Origin: DTYU01 sp040757355 | Lineage (GTDB): Bacteria; Bacillota; Desulfotomaculia; Desulfotomaculales; Ammonificaceae | Direction of reading: 5' to 3' | DNA: 64,000 nt | NCBI GenBank assembly: GCA_040757355.1 | Contig: JBFLWY010000001.1 | Location: 48,559 to 112,558, forward strand | Part shown: positions 23,983 to 32,542 of the stretch, piece after piece | How the letters are laid out: each line of letters starts with the position of its first letter | Numbering within the stretch: the first letter of the stretch is position 1 | Notes under the pieces: generated by a model | Told to the model about the DNA's origin: nothing | Database searches by the model: none | Seen by the model: only the letters and a program-made list of their open reading frames with translations | Made by a program: the position numbers and the translations under genes

Positions 23983-26202
23983 GTGGCCCGAAAAAGGAAG
24001 AGCGAAATCGCCCTTGAAAAGGTGGATCTCAAGCGGGACGTAAGAGCCGAACTTCTCGGTTTGAGCCTTATTGCTCTTGCCGCGCTTGGTCTGGTCGGCC
24101 TTGCCAGTGAGTCCGCCGGCGCTGTAGGAGAAATTGTCCGCCGGGCCCTCTCGAGTCTCGCTGGCGAAGCACGGTTTCTTATCCCTGTTATAGTGGGCGT
24201 CCTCGGTATGATTCTGGTAAAGGGCACCTGCCGGACGGAAGACTTCCGGCTCAGAATATACGGCGGCGCCGGTCTTATTATGGTGGCCGTCGTGCTCCTT
24301 GATTTGTGGCTTTTGCCGCGGGAGGCGGCTTTTCGGGAAGCGATGGCCAACGGGCTGGCGGGCGACGGCGGCGGGGTGCTGGGTGCTTTTTTAGGTTTTA
24401 TCCTCCGCCGGGCCTTCGGGGTGGCCGGGACTTATGTTATTCTTGGGAGCGCTACCCTTGCCTGTCTGGCTTTGACCACCAGTCTTTCCCCCGGAGAGCT
24501 GAGCAAAGGAATAGCAGCAAAGCTTTCCCGCTTCATACGGAGGCTTGGACAGTTCGTAAGCGGCTTTATCTTTACGGAGGTTAAAGAAGAAGAAAAGGTG
24601 CTCCCGCCACCGGTAATAATCGAAGACATTGAGCCTGTACCCAAGGTCGAGGAGACTCCGCCCGTACAGGAGCCGCCCAGCACTCAGAACCCTGAGTGCT
24701 GGGCACCGGAGCCGCCGGCAATTCCCGAAGAGAAGCCGTCGTTTAGGACCAAGCAAATTTCTCTGGAGGAGGTAATCACCTACCAACCGCCGCCCATAAC
24801 CATGCTCGGGCGTGTCCCGAAGTCGCGCAGCACCGGCGGGACGCGCGACATCACGGAGAACGTCAAGATTCTCGAAGAGACCCTGACGAGTTTCGGCGTA
24901 AAAGTAAAGGTGGTCCAGGTGTCCCGCGGGCCGGCAGTTACGCGCTATGAGGTTCAACCCGCCCCCGGGGTTAAGGTCAGCCGCATTATGAGCCTGGCCG
25001 ACGACATTGCACTGGCGATGGCTGCGCCTGATGTGCGGATTGAGGCGCCGATCCCCGGAAAGGCGGCCCTCGGCATTGAGGTTCCGAACAAGGAGATCTC
25101 CCTGGTACACCTCCGGGAACTTCTCGAAAGCAAGGAGTTCGTCCAGTCGCCTTCGCCGCTCACGGTGGCTTTGGGTCGGGGCATAGCGGGCCAGGTGGTT
25201 GTGACGGACCTTAGTCAGATGCCTCACCTCCTGATTGCGGGCGCCACCGGAGCGGGCAAAAGCGTTTGTCTGAATACTATGATTGTCAGCATCCTGTTCA
25301 AGTCGGGGCCGGACACGGTGAAGTTTGTGCTGATAGACCCGAAGGTGGTGGAACTCACCACCTTTAATGAGATTCCCCACTTAGCCTGTCCGGTGGTCAC
25401 CGACGCCAAAAAGGCCGCAGCCACCCTGCGGTGGCTGGTGAGGGAAATGGAGCGCCGTTATGAGGCCCTCGCGGCCGCCGGGGTTCGGGATATCACCCGG
25501 TACAACAGCGTCCTGAAATTAGGAGACGAAAAGGGAGGACGGCTGCCATATATCATTGTAGTAATAGACGAATTGGCCGATCTGATGATGGTGGCGCCGG
25601 TCGACGTCGAGGACGCCATCTGCAGGCTGGCGCAGATGGCCCGCGCTGCCGGGATACACCTGGTGGTCGCGACCCAGCGGCCTTCAGTGGACGTAATTAC
25701 CGGGCTGATTAAGGCCAATATCCCGTCAAGAATATCCTTTGCGGTTTCGTCCCAGGTCGACTCCCGCACCATCCTGGATATTGCGGGAGCTGAAAAACTG
25801 GTAGGGCGGGGCGACATGCTCTTTATCCCGGTCGGCAGTACTAAGCCTGTAAGGCTGCAAGGGGCTTACCTTTCCGACCGTGAGGTGGAGGCGGTGGTTG
25901 AGTATCTGAAAAGGCAGGGCTCTACCTCACAAGACGAAATTCCCGTGGAGGTCCCGGCGCATGAAGAACTGTATGAAGAAGACGATGAACTGTTTCCTCA
26001 GGCTGTGGAAGTCCTGCTCCGGGCCGGTCATGCTTCCATCTCGCTGCTGCAGCGGCGTTTGAAGATCGGCTATGCGCGGGCGGCGCGGTTGATTGACATA
26101 ATGGAGCGGCGTGGGATAGTCGGGCCGTTTGAAGGGAGTAAACCCCGTGCCCTGTTAATGACCCTTGAGCAGTACCGTGCCACGTTTGAACGTCGAAAAT
26201 AG
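23983..26202 (+). CDS. ftsK: DNA translocase FtsK/SpoIIIE
   Basis: A 739-residue hexameric DNA pump that clears chromosomes through the division or sporulation septum. Seen: about four membrane segments in residues 20-165, a Pro/Glu-rich linker to about 275, the alpha/beta motor with Walker A GATGAGKS and Walker B VVIDELADLMM, the RISFAVSSQVDSRTILD region, and a C-terminal gamma winged helix (VLLRAGHASISLLQRRLKIGYARAARLIDIMERRG). GTG start with GGGAGGG upstream. Odd: residues 231-240 of the linker are encoded by a perfect 13-bp-stem palindrome of the CAGCACTCA family, evidently a tolerated in-frame insertion. FtsK and SpoIIIE cannot be told apart here; many clostridia have only one. Confidence 0.95.
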   Translation: MARKRKSEIALEKVDLKRDVRAELLGLSLIALAALGLVGLASESAGAVGEIVRRALSSLAGEARFLIPVIVGVLGMILVKGTCRTEDFRLRIYGGAGLIMVAVVLLDLWLLPREAAFREAMANGLAGDGGGVLGAFLGFILRRAFGVAGTYVILGSATLACLALTTSLSPGELSKGIAAKLSRFIRRLGQFVSGFIFTEVKEEEKVLPPPVIIEDIEPVPKVEETPPVQEPPSTQNPECWAPEPPAIPEEKPSFRTKQISLEEVITYQPPPITMLGRVPKSRSTGGTRDITENVKILEETLTSFGVKVKVVQVSRGPAVTRYEVQPAPGVKVSRIMSLADDIALAMAAPDVRIEAPIPGKAALGIEVPNKEISLVHLRELLESKEFVQSPSPLTVALGRGIAGQVVVTDLSQMPHLLIAGATGAGKSVCLNTMIVSILFKSGPDTVKFVLIDPKVVELTTFNEIPHLACPVVTDAKKAAATLRWLVREMERRYEALAAAGVRDITRYNSVLKLGDEKGGRLPYIIVVIDELADLMMVAPVDVEDAICRLAQMARAAGIHLVVATQRPSVDVITGLIKANIPSRISFAVSSQVDSRTILDIAGAEKLVGRGDMLFIPVGSTKPVRLQGAYLSDREVEAVVEYLKRQGSTSQDEIPVEVPAHEELYEEDDELFPQAVEVLLRAGHASISLLQRRLKIGYARAARLIDIMERRGIVGPFEGSKPRALLMTLEQYRATFERRK
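24675..24704. repeat. CAGCACTCA mini-palindrome inside ftsK
   Basis: GCCCAGCACTCAG, a 4-nt loop AACC, then CTGAGTGCTGGGC: two element ends joined with nothing between. Thirty bases, ten codons, in frame, in the disordered linker of FtsK. It is the same 13-mer end as the free-standing elements. Confidence 0.9.
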
Positions 26203-26220
26203 GCAATTTTATGCCGGATA

Positions 26221-26250
26221 TTGACCATGTACAGATGTTTATGGTATAAT
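26221..26250 (+). promoter_or_regulatory. Sigma-A promoter of the RodZ-like gene
   Basis: TTGACC (26221-26226), 18-bp spacer, TATAAT (26245-26250), about 55 bp before the chosen start. Confidence 0.75.
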
Positions 26251-26305
26251 AGCTAGCGAAATTACGTTGTATCATCCGGTTTCATCTCGAATGGGGGTGG
26301 CAGAA

Positions 26306-27100
26306 ATGGGAATCGGCGAGCAACTTATCCAGACCCGGAAGGTCAAGGGAATCAGCATTGAAACGGCTGAAGAAGCAACAAAAATTCGCGCCAAGTTCTT
26401 GCGGGCTCTGGAGAACGAGGAATTCGACGTACTGCCGGGACGCGTTTATGCCAAGGCCTTCCTTCGTTCGTATGCCCGTTACCTGGAACTGGATGACGCT
26501 GAGCTTGCTCGGGACTTTGACCGGCTTCAGGCGGCAGAACCAGAACCGGAAAAGAAACAGCGCCGGCTTAAGAAACGTCGCACCTTCAACTTGGGACGTT
26601 ATGTAAACCTTTTTGTGGTTGCAGCGGTGATCGGTCTGCTCGTTGCTTTCAATGCAGTATACGGCAGGGTTTTTGAAAATCAGATAGAGACTAAACCTGT
26701 ATTACAGGACGAAGCGGCGCGACCGGCAGCAAAACCGCGGGTTTATACGCCTCCGGTTGCAGGTAATGAAAATTCCGGACAAAACGATCAGACAAAGGAC
26801 GCCAAACCTGCAGGAGAAAACGCTCAGCAGGACCAAGGGTTGAGCGTCAAGCTGAACGTTACCAGCGACACCTGCTGGATGCGGGTGGTAACGGACGGTA
26901 CAATTGCGTTTGAGGGCGAGCTTGCGGCGGGTGAGGAGCGCAGCTTCCAGGCGCAGGAGGCCATTCAGCTCCGTTTGGGAAACGCGGGGGCGGTGGAGGT
27001 CTCCTGTAACGGGCAAAGCTTTGGTTACCTCGGCGGTGCCGGCCAGGTGGTAACCAAGGAGTTTTCAGCGCAGCAAGAATCACCGACGCAGCAGGGCTAA
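26306..27100 (+). CDS. RodZ-like helix-turn-helix membrane protein
   Basis: A cytoskeleton-linked bitopic protein of about 264 residues. Seen: N-terminal HTH_25 domain (IGEQLIQTRKVKGISIETAEE, then RVYAKAFLRSYARYLELD), a basic juxtamembrane stretch KKQRRLKKRR, one membrane helix (LFVVAAVIGLLVAFNAVYG), a Pro/Gln/Asn-rich extracellular linker and a C-terminal DUF4115 beta domain (SDTCWMRVVTDG). RodZ binds MreB and helps keep rod shape; the membrane-HTH arrangement is the family's mark. The ATG at 26306 follows GGGGGTGG and begins the HTH properly; upstream ATGs at 26267 and 26291 are less likely. Followed by a repeat-rich leader and rimO. Confidence 0.88.
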   Translation: MGIGEQLIQTRKVKGISIETAEEATKIRAKFLRALENEEFDVLPGRVYAKAFLRSYARYLELDDAELARDFDRLQAAEPEPEKKQRRLKKRRTFNLGRYVNLFVVAAVIGLLVAFNAVYGRVFENQIETKPVLQDEAARPAAKPRVYTPPVAGNENSGQNDQTKDAKPAGENAQQDQGLSVKLNVTSDTCWMRVVTDGTIAFEGELAAGEERSFQAQEAIQLRLGNAGAVEVSCNGQSFGYLGGAGQVVTKEFSAQQESPTQQG

Positions 27101-27348
27101 TGACGGTAGTCGGTTGCCTGTATTCGGTCGCCGGGACTTTTGTAGGAATTCGCAATTGCGAATTCCTATATTTTTGGATAACCGCAACAGCCGTGTTGAT
27201 GTGCGAGGTGGGCTTCCCGTAGCCGTCTTTCGTATTTTTTGACTTAGGACTCAGGCGAGCGGTATTTGCCGGAAACGGCCTTCAGCCTTATTCCGGCCTA
27301 CTCTGGACTCGCGACTCGGGACTTATTTTTCGGAGGAGTCCCTCACGA
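27101..27348. other. Repeat-rich spacer downstream of the RodZ-like gene
   Basis: Contains the perfect 26-bp palindrome TAGGAATTCGCAA/TTGCGAATTCCTA (27143-27168) followed by TATTTTT, which could serve as a terminator for the RodZ-like gene, then a single GCCGGAAACGGCC unit (27266-27301), then ACTC-type short repeats ending in a ribosome-site-like CGGAGGAG with no gene after it. Confidence 0.6.
27143..27168 (+). terminator. GGAATTC palindrome, possible terminator
   Basis: A perfect 26-bp palindrome followed by TATATTTTT, 40 bp past the stop codon. Related GGAATTCG hairpins occur at 7885-7909 and 56521-56540, so it is both a repeat and a plausible terminator. Confidence 0.55.
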
Positions 27349-27448
27349 CCCAGCACTCAATGGACTTCTTGCCCTTTGAAGGACAGACCTTCATTGAGCT
27401 TAATGAAGTGATAGCTTTTAAGCTTCAAGTATTACATTGAGTGCTGGG
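27349..27448. repeat. Intact 100-bp CAGCACTCA-bounded palindromic element
   Basis: Ends CCCAGCACTCAATG and CATTGAGTGCTGGG are perfect 14-bp inverted repeats. The interior has further self-complementary pieces (CTTTGAAGGACAGACCTTCA, and AAGC..GCTT words) but no reading frame. It is the type copy for the family, and matches the outer copy at 10873-11058. Confidence 0.9.
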
Positions 27449-27495
27449 CAGTCAGTATAAGGTTGAACGTCTATTTTCGGAGGAATTGGGTTCAG

Positions 27496-28809
27496 TTGAT
27501 TTACGTCTGTGCTGTGAGCTTGGGGTGCGCGAAGAACCGGGTAGATACCGAAGTGATGCTCGGGCTTTTAGGATCGGCCGGGTATGCCTTGACGTCTGAT
27601 CCGCGGGCGGCTGACGTAATGATAGTGAACACGTGTGCCTTTATTACACCGGCGCAGCGGGAATCGGTCAACGCCATCCTCGAGGCGGCCCGGTATAAGG
27701 ATGAAGGAAGCCTGCGGGCGCTGGTGGTGGCCGGTTGCTTAGCAGAGCGGCACGGTACCGCGCTGCTGCACGAGGTGGCTGAGATCGACGCGCTGCTCGG
27801 CACCGGCAAGGTAGGTGCGGTTACTGCGGTGGTGGAGGGTGCCCTTGCGGGGACGAGGCCGGCTGTTCTCGGCGATCCTGGTTTTCTGCAGACCGGTGAG
27901 CCGCGGCTCTTGACGACACCTCCGTATACGGCCTATCTCAAGATTGCCGAAGGTTGCAGCAACCCCTGCAGTTTTTGCGTCATTCCGGCGCTGCGCGGCC
28001 CTTACCGGAGCCGCCGGCGGGAAGACATACTTAGAGAGGCCGAGCTGCTTGCGGCGGGTGGGGTTAAAGAGCTGGTCCTGGTGGCTCAGGACACCACCAG
28101 GTGGGGGTTGGACATTTCCGGGCGGCCGGGGTTGCCCGGGTTGCTGCGGGAGATTGGCCGTTTAAACGGCATTCGTTGGGTACGCTTGCTTTACGCTTAT
28201 CCCACAGGTATTTCCGACGAACTCCTCACCGTCATTGCCGAAGAAAGCAAGGTTTGCAAGTACCTCGATCTCCCGTTGCAGCACGTGAGCCCTATGCTTC
28301 TCAGGGCGATGAGACGCCCCGTGGTCGACGTGCAGGGACTTGTAAAAAGGGTGCGCACGGCGGTCCCGGGAATAACGCTGCGGACGACTTTTATCGTGGG
28401 CTTTCCCGGGGAGACCGCGGCCGATTTTGCCTCCCTCGAGCAGGCGGTGGGGGAAGGTATCTTTGACCGCACCGGTGTTTTTGCGTATTCGCGGGAAGAA
28501 GGGACAGCAGCGGCCGACCTTCCGGAACAGGTACCCTGGAAAACGAAACAAGAGCGCTTCAGACGCCTCCGGGCAGCGGCGCGCGGGGTCTCGCTTGCGC
28601 ACAACCGGAGCTTGGTCGGCCGGGACGTGCTGGTGCTGGCGGAGGGGAAACGCGGCCGCCTTTTTTACGGGCGGAGCGAAGCGGATGCGCCGGAGGTCGA
28701 CGGAAAGATTTATTTCACCTCCCCCCGGCCGGTGGTACCGGGAGAGTTTGTCACGGTGCGGATCACCGGGGGAAGGGCTTATGATCTGGTGGGGAATGTT
28801 GAGAACTGA
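27496..28809 (+). CDS. rimO: Ribosomal protein S12 methylthiotransferase
   Basis: A 437-residue radical SAM methylthiotransferase that modifies Asp of ribosomal protein S12. Seen: N-terminal UPF0004 domain with its three cysteines (SLGCAKNRVDTE, VNTCAFI, VAGCLAERH), the radical SAM motif CSNPCSFCVIP, and a C-terminal TRAM domain. The SLGCAKN and AFI signatures mark RimO rather than MiaB. The open frame begins at 27463 inside the leader; CGGAGGA at 27478-27484 points to the TTG at 27496. The leader (27451-27484) is duplicated at 11228-11260. Confidence 0.93.
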   Translation: MIYVCAVSLGCAKNRVDTEVMLGLLGSAGYALTSDPRAADVMIVNTCAFITPAQRESVNAILEAARYKDEGSLRALVVAGCLAERHGTALLHEVAEIDALLGTGKVGAVTAVVEGALAGTRPAVLGDPGFLQTGEPRLLTTPPYTAYLKIAEGCSNPCSFCVIPALRGPYRSRRREDILREAELLAAGGVKELVLVAQDTTRWGLDISGRPGLPGLLREIGRLNGIRWVRLLYAYPTGISDELLTVIAEESKVCKYLDLPLQHVSPMLLRAMRRPVVDVQGLVKRVRTAVPGITLRTTFIVGFPGETAADFASLEQAVGEGIFDRTGVFAYSREEGTAAADLPEQVPWKTKQERFRRLRAAARGVSLAHNRSLVGRDVLVLAEGKRGRLFYGRSEADAPEVDGKIYFTSPRPVVPGEFVTVRITGGRAYDLVGNVEN

Positions 28810-28899
28810 GCGCCGGCAGGTCCCCGGAGCCGTTTGAGAACACCTGGGAACACCATTAATTCCAAAAGTTCCATAAGGAAAACAAACTGCACCCTGTGC

Positions 28900-28905
28900 T
28901 ATAAT
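28900..28905 (+). promoter_or_regulatory. Candidate -10 box before the membrane protein/FtsH-like pair
   Basis: A perfect TATAAT about 100 bp ahead of the start at 29009. The -35 region is poor (no TTGACA-like word at 17 bp), so an activator or an extended -10 may be needed. Confidence 0.4.
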
Positions 28906-29008
28906 TTACGGGTGCAGGTTGTCTTTAGCTAGCGAGACACATAAATAAAACTTCTTCGAAAATAAACAAAAGGTTTAACACTGCGAGTGAATTCCGGGGG
29001 TGAATGCG

Positions 29009-29557
29009 TTGATCTGGCAAGGTTTGAGGATAAAAGCGGTACTGGTGGCCCTAGCGATCGGGCTGATCTGCCTTTTCGGCGGACAGTGGCTGTATGAGAA
29101 ATACGGCTACCAGCAGTCGCTGCAGCAGGCGCTGGGACAGCAACCCCAGGTTGCGGATTTCGCGGCGGAAGAACAAAACGGGCGGCTTGTGGTTACCATT
29201 CGCCTCCGTTCGCCGGATAACCTTATGCCCACTTATAAAAAGCTGGAAAGTTTGGTTGGCGAAGCATTAGGCAGCCGGCCTTTTGTCATTGAGATAGCAG
29301 ACAGTCGGGACGCCGGCCTGGAGGAGGTTTTGTACCGAAGCCAGTTCGCCGTTTACCAGGCACTGGTCCAGGGTTCTTTCAAAGAGATGGAGGCGGAGGT
29401 CAGTGCCAACGCCCGCGAGGCCGGGGCGGAAACCCGGATTTACATCGACAACGATAACGTTTACCTTACTTTCAAGAAGGAAGACCGTTTCCTGGCCGCG
29501 GTTATTCCGCGTAATCCTGCCCCAAAGGCAACGGAAGGTGGTAGCCCTTATGCATAA
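29009..29557 (+). CDS. Unknown single-pass membrane protein paired with the FtsH-like protease
   Basis: About 182 residues: one N-terminal membrane helix (residues about 10-26, VLVALAIGLICLFGGQWLY) and a soluble alpha/beta domain of some 140 residues with a predicted ferredoxin-like strand pattern (GRLVVTIRLRSPDNLM, AETRIYIDNDNVYLTF). A GGGGGTGA ribosome site points to TTG at 29009, or less likely to the overlapping GTG at 29000. Its last eight bases overlap the FtsH-like start, so the two are translated together. I do not recognise a family. Being a membrane protein coupled to a short FtsH lacking its own extracytoplasmic domain, it may supply that domain in trans; this is inference. Confidence 0.75.
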   Translation: MIWQGLRIKAVLVALAIGLICLFGGQWLYEKYGYQQSLQQALGQQPQVADFAAEEQNGRLVVTIRLRSPDNLMPTYKKLESLVGEALGSRPFVIEIADSRDAGLEEVLYRSQFAVYQALVQGSFKEMEAEVSANAREAGAETRIYIDNDNVYLTFKKEDRFLAAVIPRNPAPKATEGGSPYA

Positions 29558-31025
29558 AGAACTGGGTTTGGGCTTTGGTGTTGCGCTAATGGTCTTCCTT
29601 TTGGCCGGCGGCTACAACGTAGGGCCGCTTATCCTCCTGGCGGTCGCCGCTGGTGCTTTTTACTACTTCGTAAGGGTCAAGGGTCTGGTTAAGAACTTCG
29701 CCGTGAGCGAGGAAGGCGGCGATAGTACGGTTTCCTTTGCCGATGTGGGCGGACAGGCCACCGCCATTAAGGAACTGCGTGAAGCGCTGGATTTCATTAA
29801 GAATTACAATTTTATCCGTCACCTGGGCATCAGGCCGTTGAAAGGCATTCTACTGACCGGCCCTCCGGGGACCGGCAAGACCCTGCTGGCGCGGGCGGCT
29901 GCCGGTTATACGGATGCAACGTTCGTTTCCGCGAGCGGTTCGGAGTTCGTGGAGATGTACGCCGGCGTCGGTGCGCAGCGGGTCCGCCGGCTATTCCAGA
30001 CAGCGCGGGAAAAGGCGCAGCAGAGCGGCAAAAGCAACGCCATTGTTTTTATCGACGAGATCGAAGTTTTAGGTTCACGGCGGGGGAAAGTAACCAGCCA
30101 CCTCGAGTACGACCAGACCCTTAACCAGCTCCTGGTGGAGATGGACGGGATTAAAATTGATGACGTGGTGCACACACTTGTAATAGCCGCTACCAACCGC
30201 GCCGATCTTCTAGATCCGGCGCTTTTGCGGCCCGGCAGGTTTGATCGTCAGGTCAGGGTTGAGCTTCCTGACCGTGAGGGAAGACTGGAAATCCTGCGCC
30301 TCCATACACGTAACAAGCCTCTCGCTGCAGACGTTGAACTGGAGACAATTGCCCGGGAGACCTTTGGTTTCTCCGGGGCGCATCTCGAGAGCCTGGCAAA
30401 CGAGGCGGCCATCCTGGCGATGCGGGAGGGCTTGCGAGAAATATACCAACGTCATTTTACGGAGTCCGTGGAAAAGGTGCTCCTGGGAGACAGGCTTGAC
30501 CGGCGGCCTACGCGGGATGAGCTCTGGCGGGTGGCGGTTCACGAAACCGGGCATGCTCTGTTGAGCGAGAAGACCAAGCCGGGTTCGGTAACCGCCTTGA
30601 CCGTGACGCCGCGGGGGAGCGCGCTTGGCTATTTCCGGCAAAAAAGTGAAAACGATAACTACCTTCACACCCAGGAGCAGCTTGAAAACCAGCTTTCTGT
30701 TTTAGTGGCTGGCGCGGTGGCTGAAGAGATTGTTTTGGGAAGCCGCAGTACCGGCGCGACCAATGATTTTGAACAGGCGGTGATGGTTGCTGAAACGATG
30801 GTACGGGCAGGTATGTCTGAGCTTGGGATAGTTTCGTTTGGCGAACTCCCCGATGATATCCGGCACCAGGTGCTTTCTCAGGTGCTGAAAAGCCAGGAAG
30901 AACGGGTCAAGGAGTACCTGAAGCCTATGCGGGGGATTATTACCCGGATTGCTGAGCGGTTGCTGGTAGACGAGCGCCTGTCAGGTGATGAGTTCCGGGT
31001 GCTGCAACAAAATTCAGCGGCATAA
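29550..31025 (+). CDS. Short FtsH-like membrane AAA+ metalloprotease
   Basis: A 491-residue FtsH relative. Seen: two closely spaced N-terminal membrane helices (about residues 5-18 and 22-40) with almost no loop, so the usual periplasmic domain of about 70 residues is missing; Walker A GPPGTGKT; Walker B IVFIDEIE; second-region-of-homology TNRADLLDPALLRPGRFD; zinc motif HETGH (FtsH usually HEAGH) and the third ligand Asp in TGATNDFEQA. The active sites look intact. The ATG at 29550 overlaps the preceding gene and has GGAAGGTGG before it; the longer frame to 29403 is spurious. A second, orthodox FtsH probably exists elsewhere. Confidence 0.88.
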   Translation: MHKELGLGFGVALMVFLLAGGYNVGPLILLAVAAGAFYYFVRVKGLVKNFAVSEEGGDSTVSFADVGGQATAIKELREALDFIKNYNFIRHLGIRPLKGILLTGPPGTGKTLLARAAAGYTDATFVSASGSEFVEMYAGVGAQRVRRLFQTAREKAQQSGKSNAIVFIDEIEVLGSRRGKVTSHLEYDQTLNQLLVEMDGIKIDDVVHTLVIAATNRADLLDPALLRPGRFDRQVRVELPDREGRLEILRLHTRNKPLAADVELETIARETFGFSGAHLESLANEAAILAMREGLREIYQRHFTESVEKVLLGDRLDRRPTRDELWRVAVHETGHALLSEKTKPGSVTALTVTPRGSALGYFRQKSENDNYLHTQEQLENQLSVLVAGAVAEEIVLGSRSTGATNDFEQAVMVAETMVRAGMSELGIVSFGELPDDIRHQVLSQVLKSQEERVKEYLKPMRGIITRIAERLLVDERLSGDEFRVLQQNSAA

Positions 31026-31084
31026 ATCCCCGAAATTTCAGCGAAGGTTCCCGACATCCACCCGCCAATTTTATACGGATTTTT

Positions 31085-31122
31085 TTCGTTGGGTACGGAG
31101 GATTTGCCCCGTACCCAACGAA
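31085..31122. repeat. Perfect 14-bp inverted repeat upstream of cinA
   Basis: TTCGTTGGGTACGG (31085-31098) and its exact complement (31109-31122) around a 10-nt loop. No T tract follows on the plus strand. It lies between the protease stop and the cinA start and could end the first transcript or act in the cinA leader. Confidence 0.7.
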
Positions 31123-31161
31123 TAAGTGAAATAAAGAGCAAGACTAAGGTGAATCTAAAAG

Positions 31162-32463
31162 ATGCGGGCAGAAATTGTATTTACCGGAACCGAACTACTC
31201 TTGGGGCAGATCTTGAATACTCACGCACAGTGTCTTGGCCAGGAACTCGCCGGCATGGGCATCCAGGTTGTCCGGCACACTACGGTGGGTGACGATTGGG
31301 AAGAGCTCACTGGGGCCGTCCGGGAGGCGCTTGCGCGCGCTGACCTGGTTATTACGACGGGCGGGCTCGGTCCCACAAGCGACGACCTGACAATGGATGC
31401 GGTAGCAGCCGTCCTGGGGCTACCGCTCATGATTAACCAGACCGTGCACGCATGGATCGAAGAGTACTTCAACAAACGCGGACAAGCGGTGCCGGAAAAC
31501 ATCTTCCGGCAGGCCTATTTCCCGGAAGGAGCCACAATTTTGCCGAACGCAGCCGGTACGGCTCCAGGGTGTATTATCGAAAAAGACGGCCGGATAGTTG
31601 TGGTCTTGCCCGGGCCGCCCCGGGAGCTGATACCAATGTTTGCAGACCACGTGGTCCCTTTTCTAAGCAAAAAATTGGGTCGTGATACCGTTTTAAAGTT
31701 ACGGATTCTTAGGGTGACCGGTATTGCGGAATACGCGGTACAGGAGCGGCTGCAGGGCCTGGGGGAACAGGGAAACCCGCGTATAGGTTACATTGCCAAG
31801 CCCGGAGAGGTGTACATCAGGATCGCGGCCGAAGGGCGCGACGCCGCCGAAGCGGAACGGCTTGTAGCGGAAATGGCTGCTGAGATTACAGGCCGCCTTG
31901 GCGAGCATGTATTCGCCTTTGACGAAGAAAAGATCGAAGAAACGGTAGTGAAGCTTCTCGTCGACGCCGGATACACGGTCGCTTTTGCGGAGTCCTGCAC
32001 AGGGGGACTGGTGTCCGCGCGGCTTACGGATGTGCCGGGCAGTTCAGCCTGTTTTAAGGGGGGCGTTGTCGCTTACGCGAACGCTGTGAAGGAGCAGGTC
32101 TTGGATATACCGGCGGCGGTCCTGCAGAAGGGCGCGGTCAGTCCGGAAACTGCGGTGGCTATGGCGGAAGGAATAAAACGGCGGCTGCAAACCGATATTG
32201 GCGTGGGCATCACCGGGATCGCCGGGCCGACCGGAGGGACCACCGAAAAACCGGTAGGACTTGTGTATATCGCGGTTGTATTTCCGGTGGGAACAAAGGT
32301 CAAAGAGTTCAACTTCCCCGGGAGGCGCTTCGCCGTCCGGCAGGGAGCGGCAAATGCGGCGTTAAAGATGCTGCGTGATTTTCTTGGGAGCGCACAGTCT
32401 GTGCCGGTAAAGGACAGTGATGAAACCCCGGACTGTCTTTCCCACCAGTCGGGGATTGGTTAG
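31162..32463 (+). CDS. cinA: CinA: ADP-ribose pyrophosphatase / NMN deamidase
   Basis: A 433-residue two-domain protein. Residues 1-170 form the MoCF-like domain (GTELLLGQILNTHAQ, TTGGLGPTSDDLTMDAV, LPGPPREL), and from about 260 the PncC-like NMN amidohydrolase domain (FAESCTGGLVSARLTDVPGSS, VGITGIAGPTGG). It recycles pyridine nucleotides; in Firmicutes it is often co-transcribed with recA as part of the competence-linked unit, which is the arrangement here, 79 bp ahead of recA. Confidence 0.95.
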   Translation: MRAEIVFTGTELLLGQILNTHAQCLGQELAGMGIQVVRHTTVGDDWEELTGAVREALARADLVITTGGLGPTSDDLTMDAVAAVLGLPLMINQTVHAWIEEYFNKRGQAVPENIFRQAYFPEGATILPNAAGTAPGCIIEKDGRIVVVLPGPPRELIPMFADHVVPFLSKKLGRDTVLKLRILRVTGIAEYAVQERLQGLGEQGNPRIGYIAKPGEVYIRIAAEGRDAAEAERLVAEMAAEITGRLGEHVFAFDEEKIEETVVKLLVDAGYTVAFAESCTGGLVSARLTDVPGSSACFKGGVVAYANAVKEQVLDIPAAVLQKGAVSPETAVAMAEGIKRRLQTDIGVGITGIAGPTGGTTEKPVGLVYIAVVFPVGTKVKEFNFPGRRFAVRQGAANAALKMLRDFLGSAQSVPVKDSDETPDCLSHQSGIG

Positions 32464-32542
32464 AAGGAGCTGGGAATTTTTTAGTGGAATTTTTGGGAAA
32501 AGTCTATTAGAATTATAGGAAAAACAGCAGGGGGAGTTTCTC

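Noticed and set aside
23721..24350. 209-codon minus-strand frame opposite ftsK
   Set aside because: Low-complexity Arg/Ser/Ala-rich translation, shadow of ftsK and repeats.
29403..29549. 49-codon upstream extension of the FtsH-like protein
   Set aside because: It overlaps the preceding gene in a different frame, has no membrane start and a good ribosome site sits at 29550.
32464..32542. LexA/SOS box before recA
   Set aside because: No CGAAC-N4-GTTCG-like palindrome was found in the gap after cinA; TATTAGAATTATAG is only a weak promoter-like stretch.
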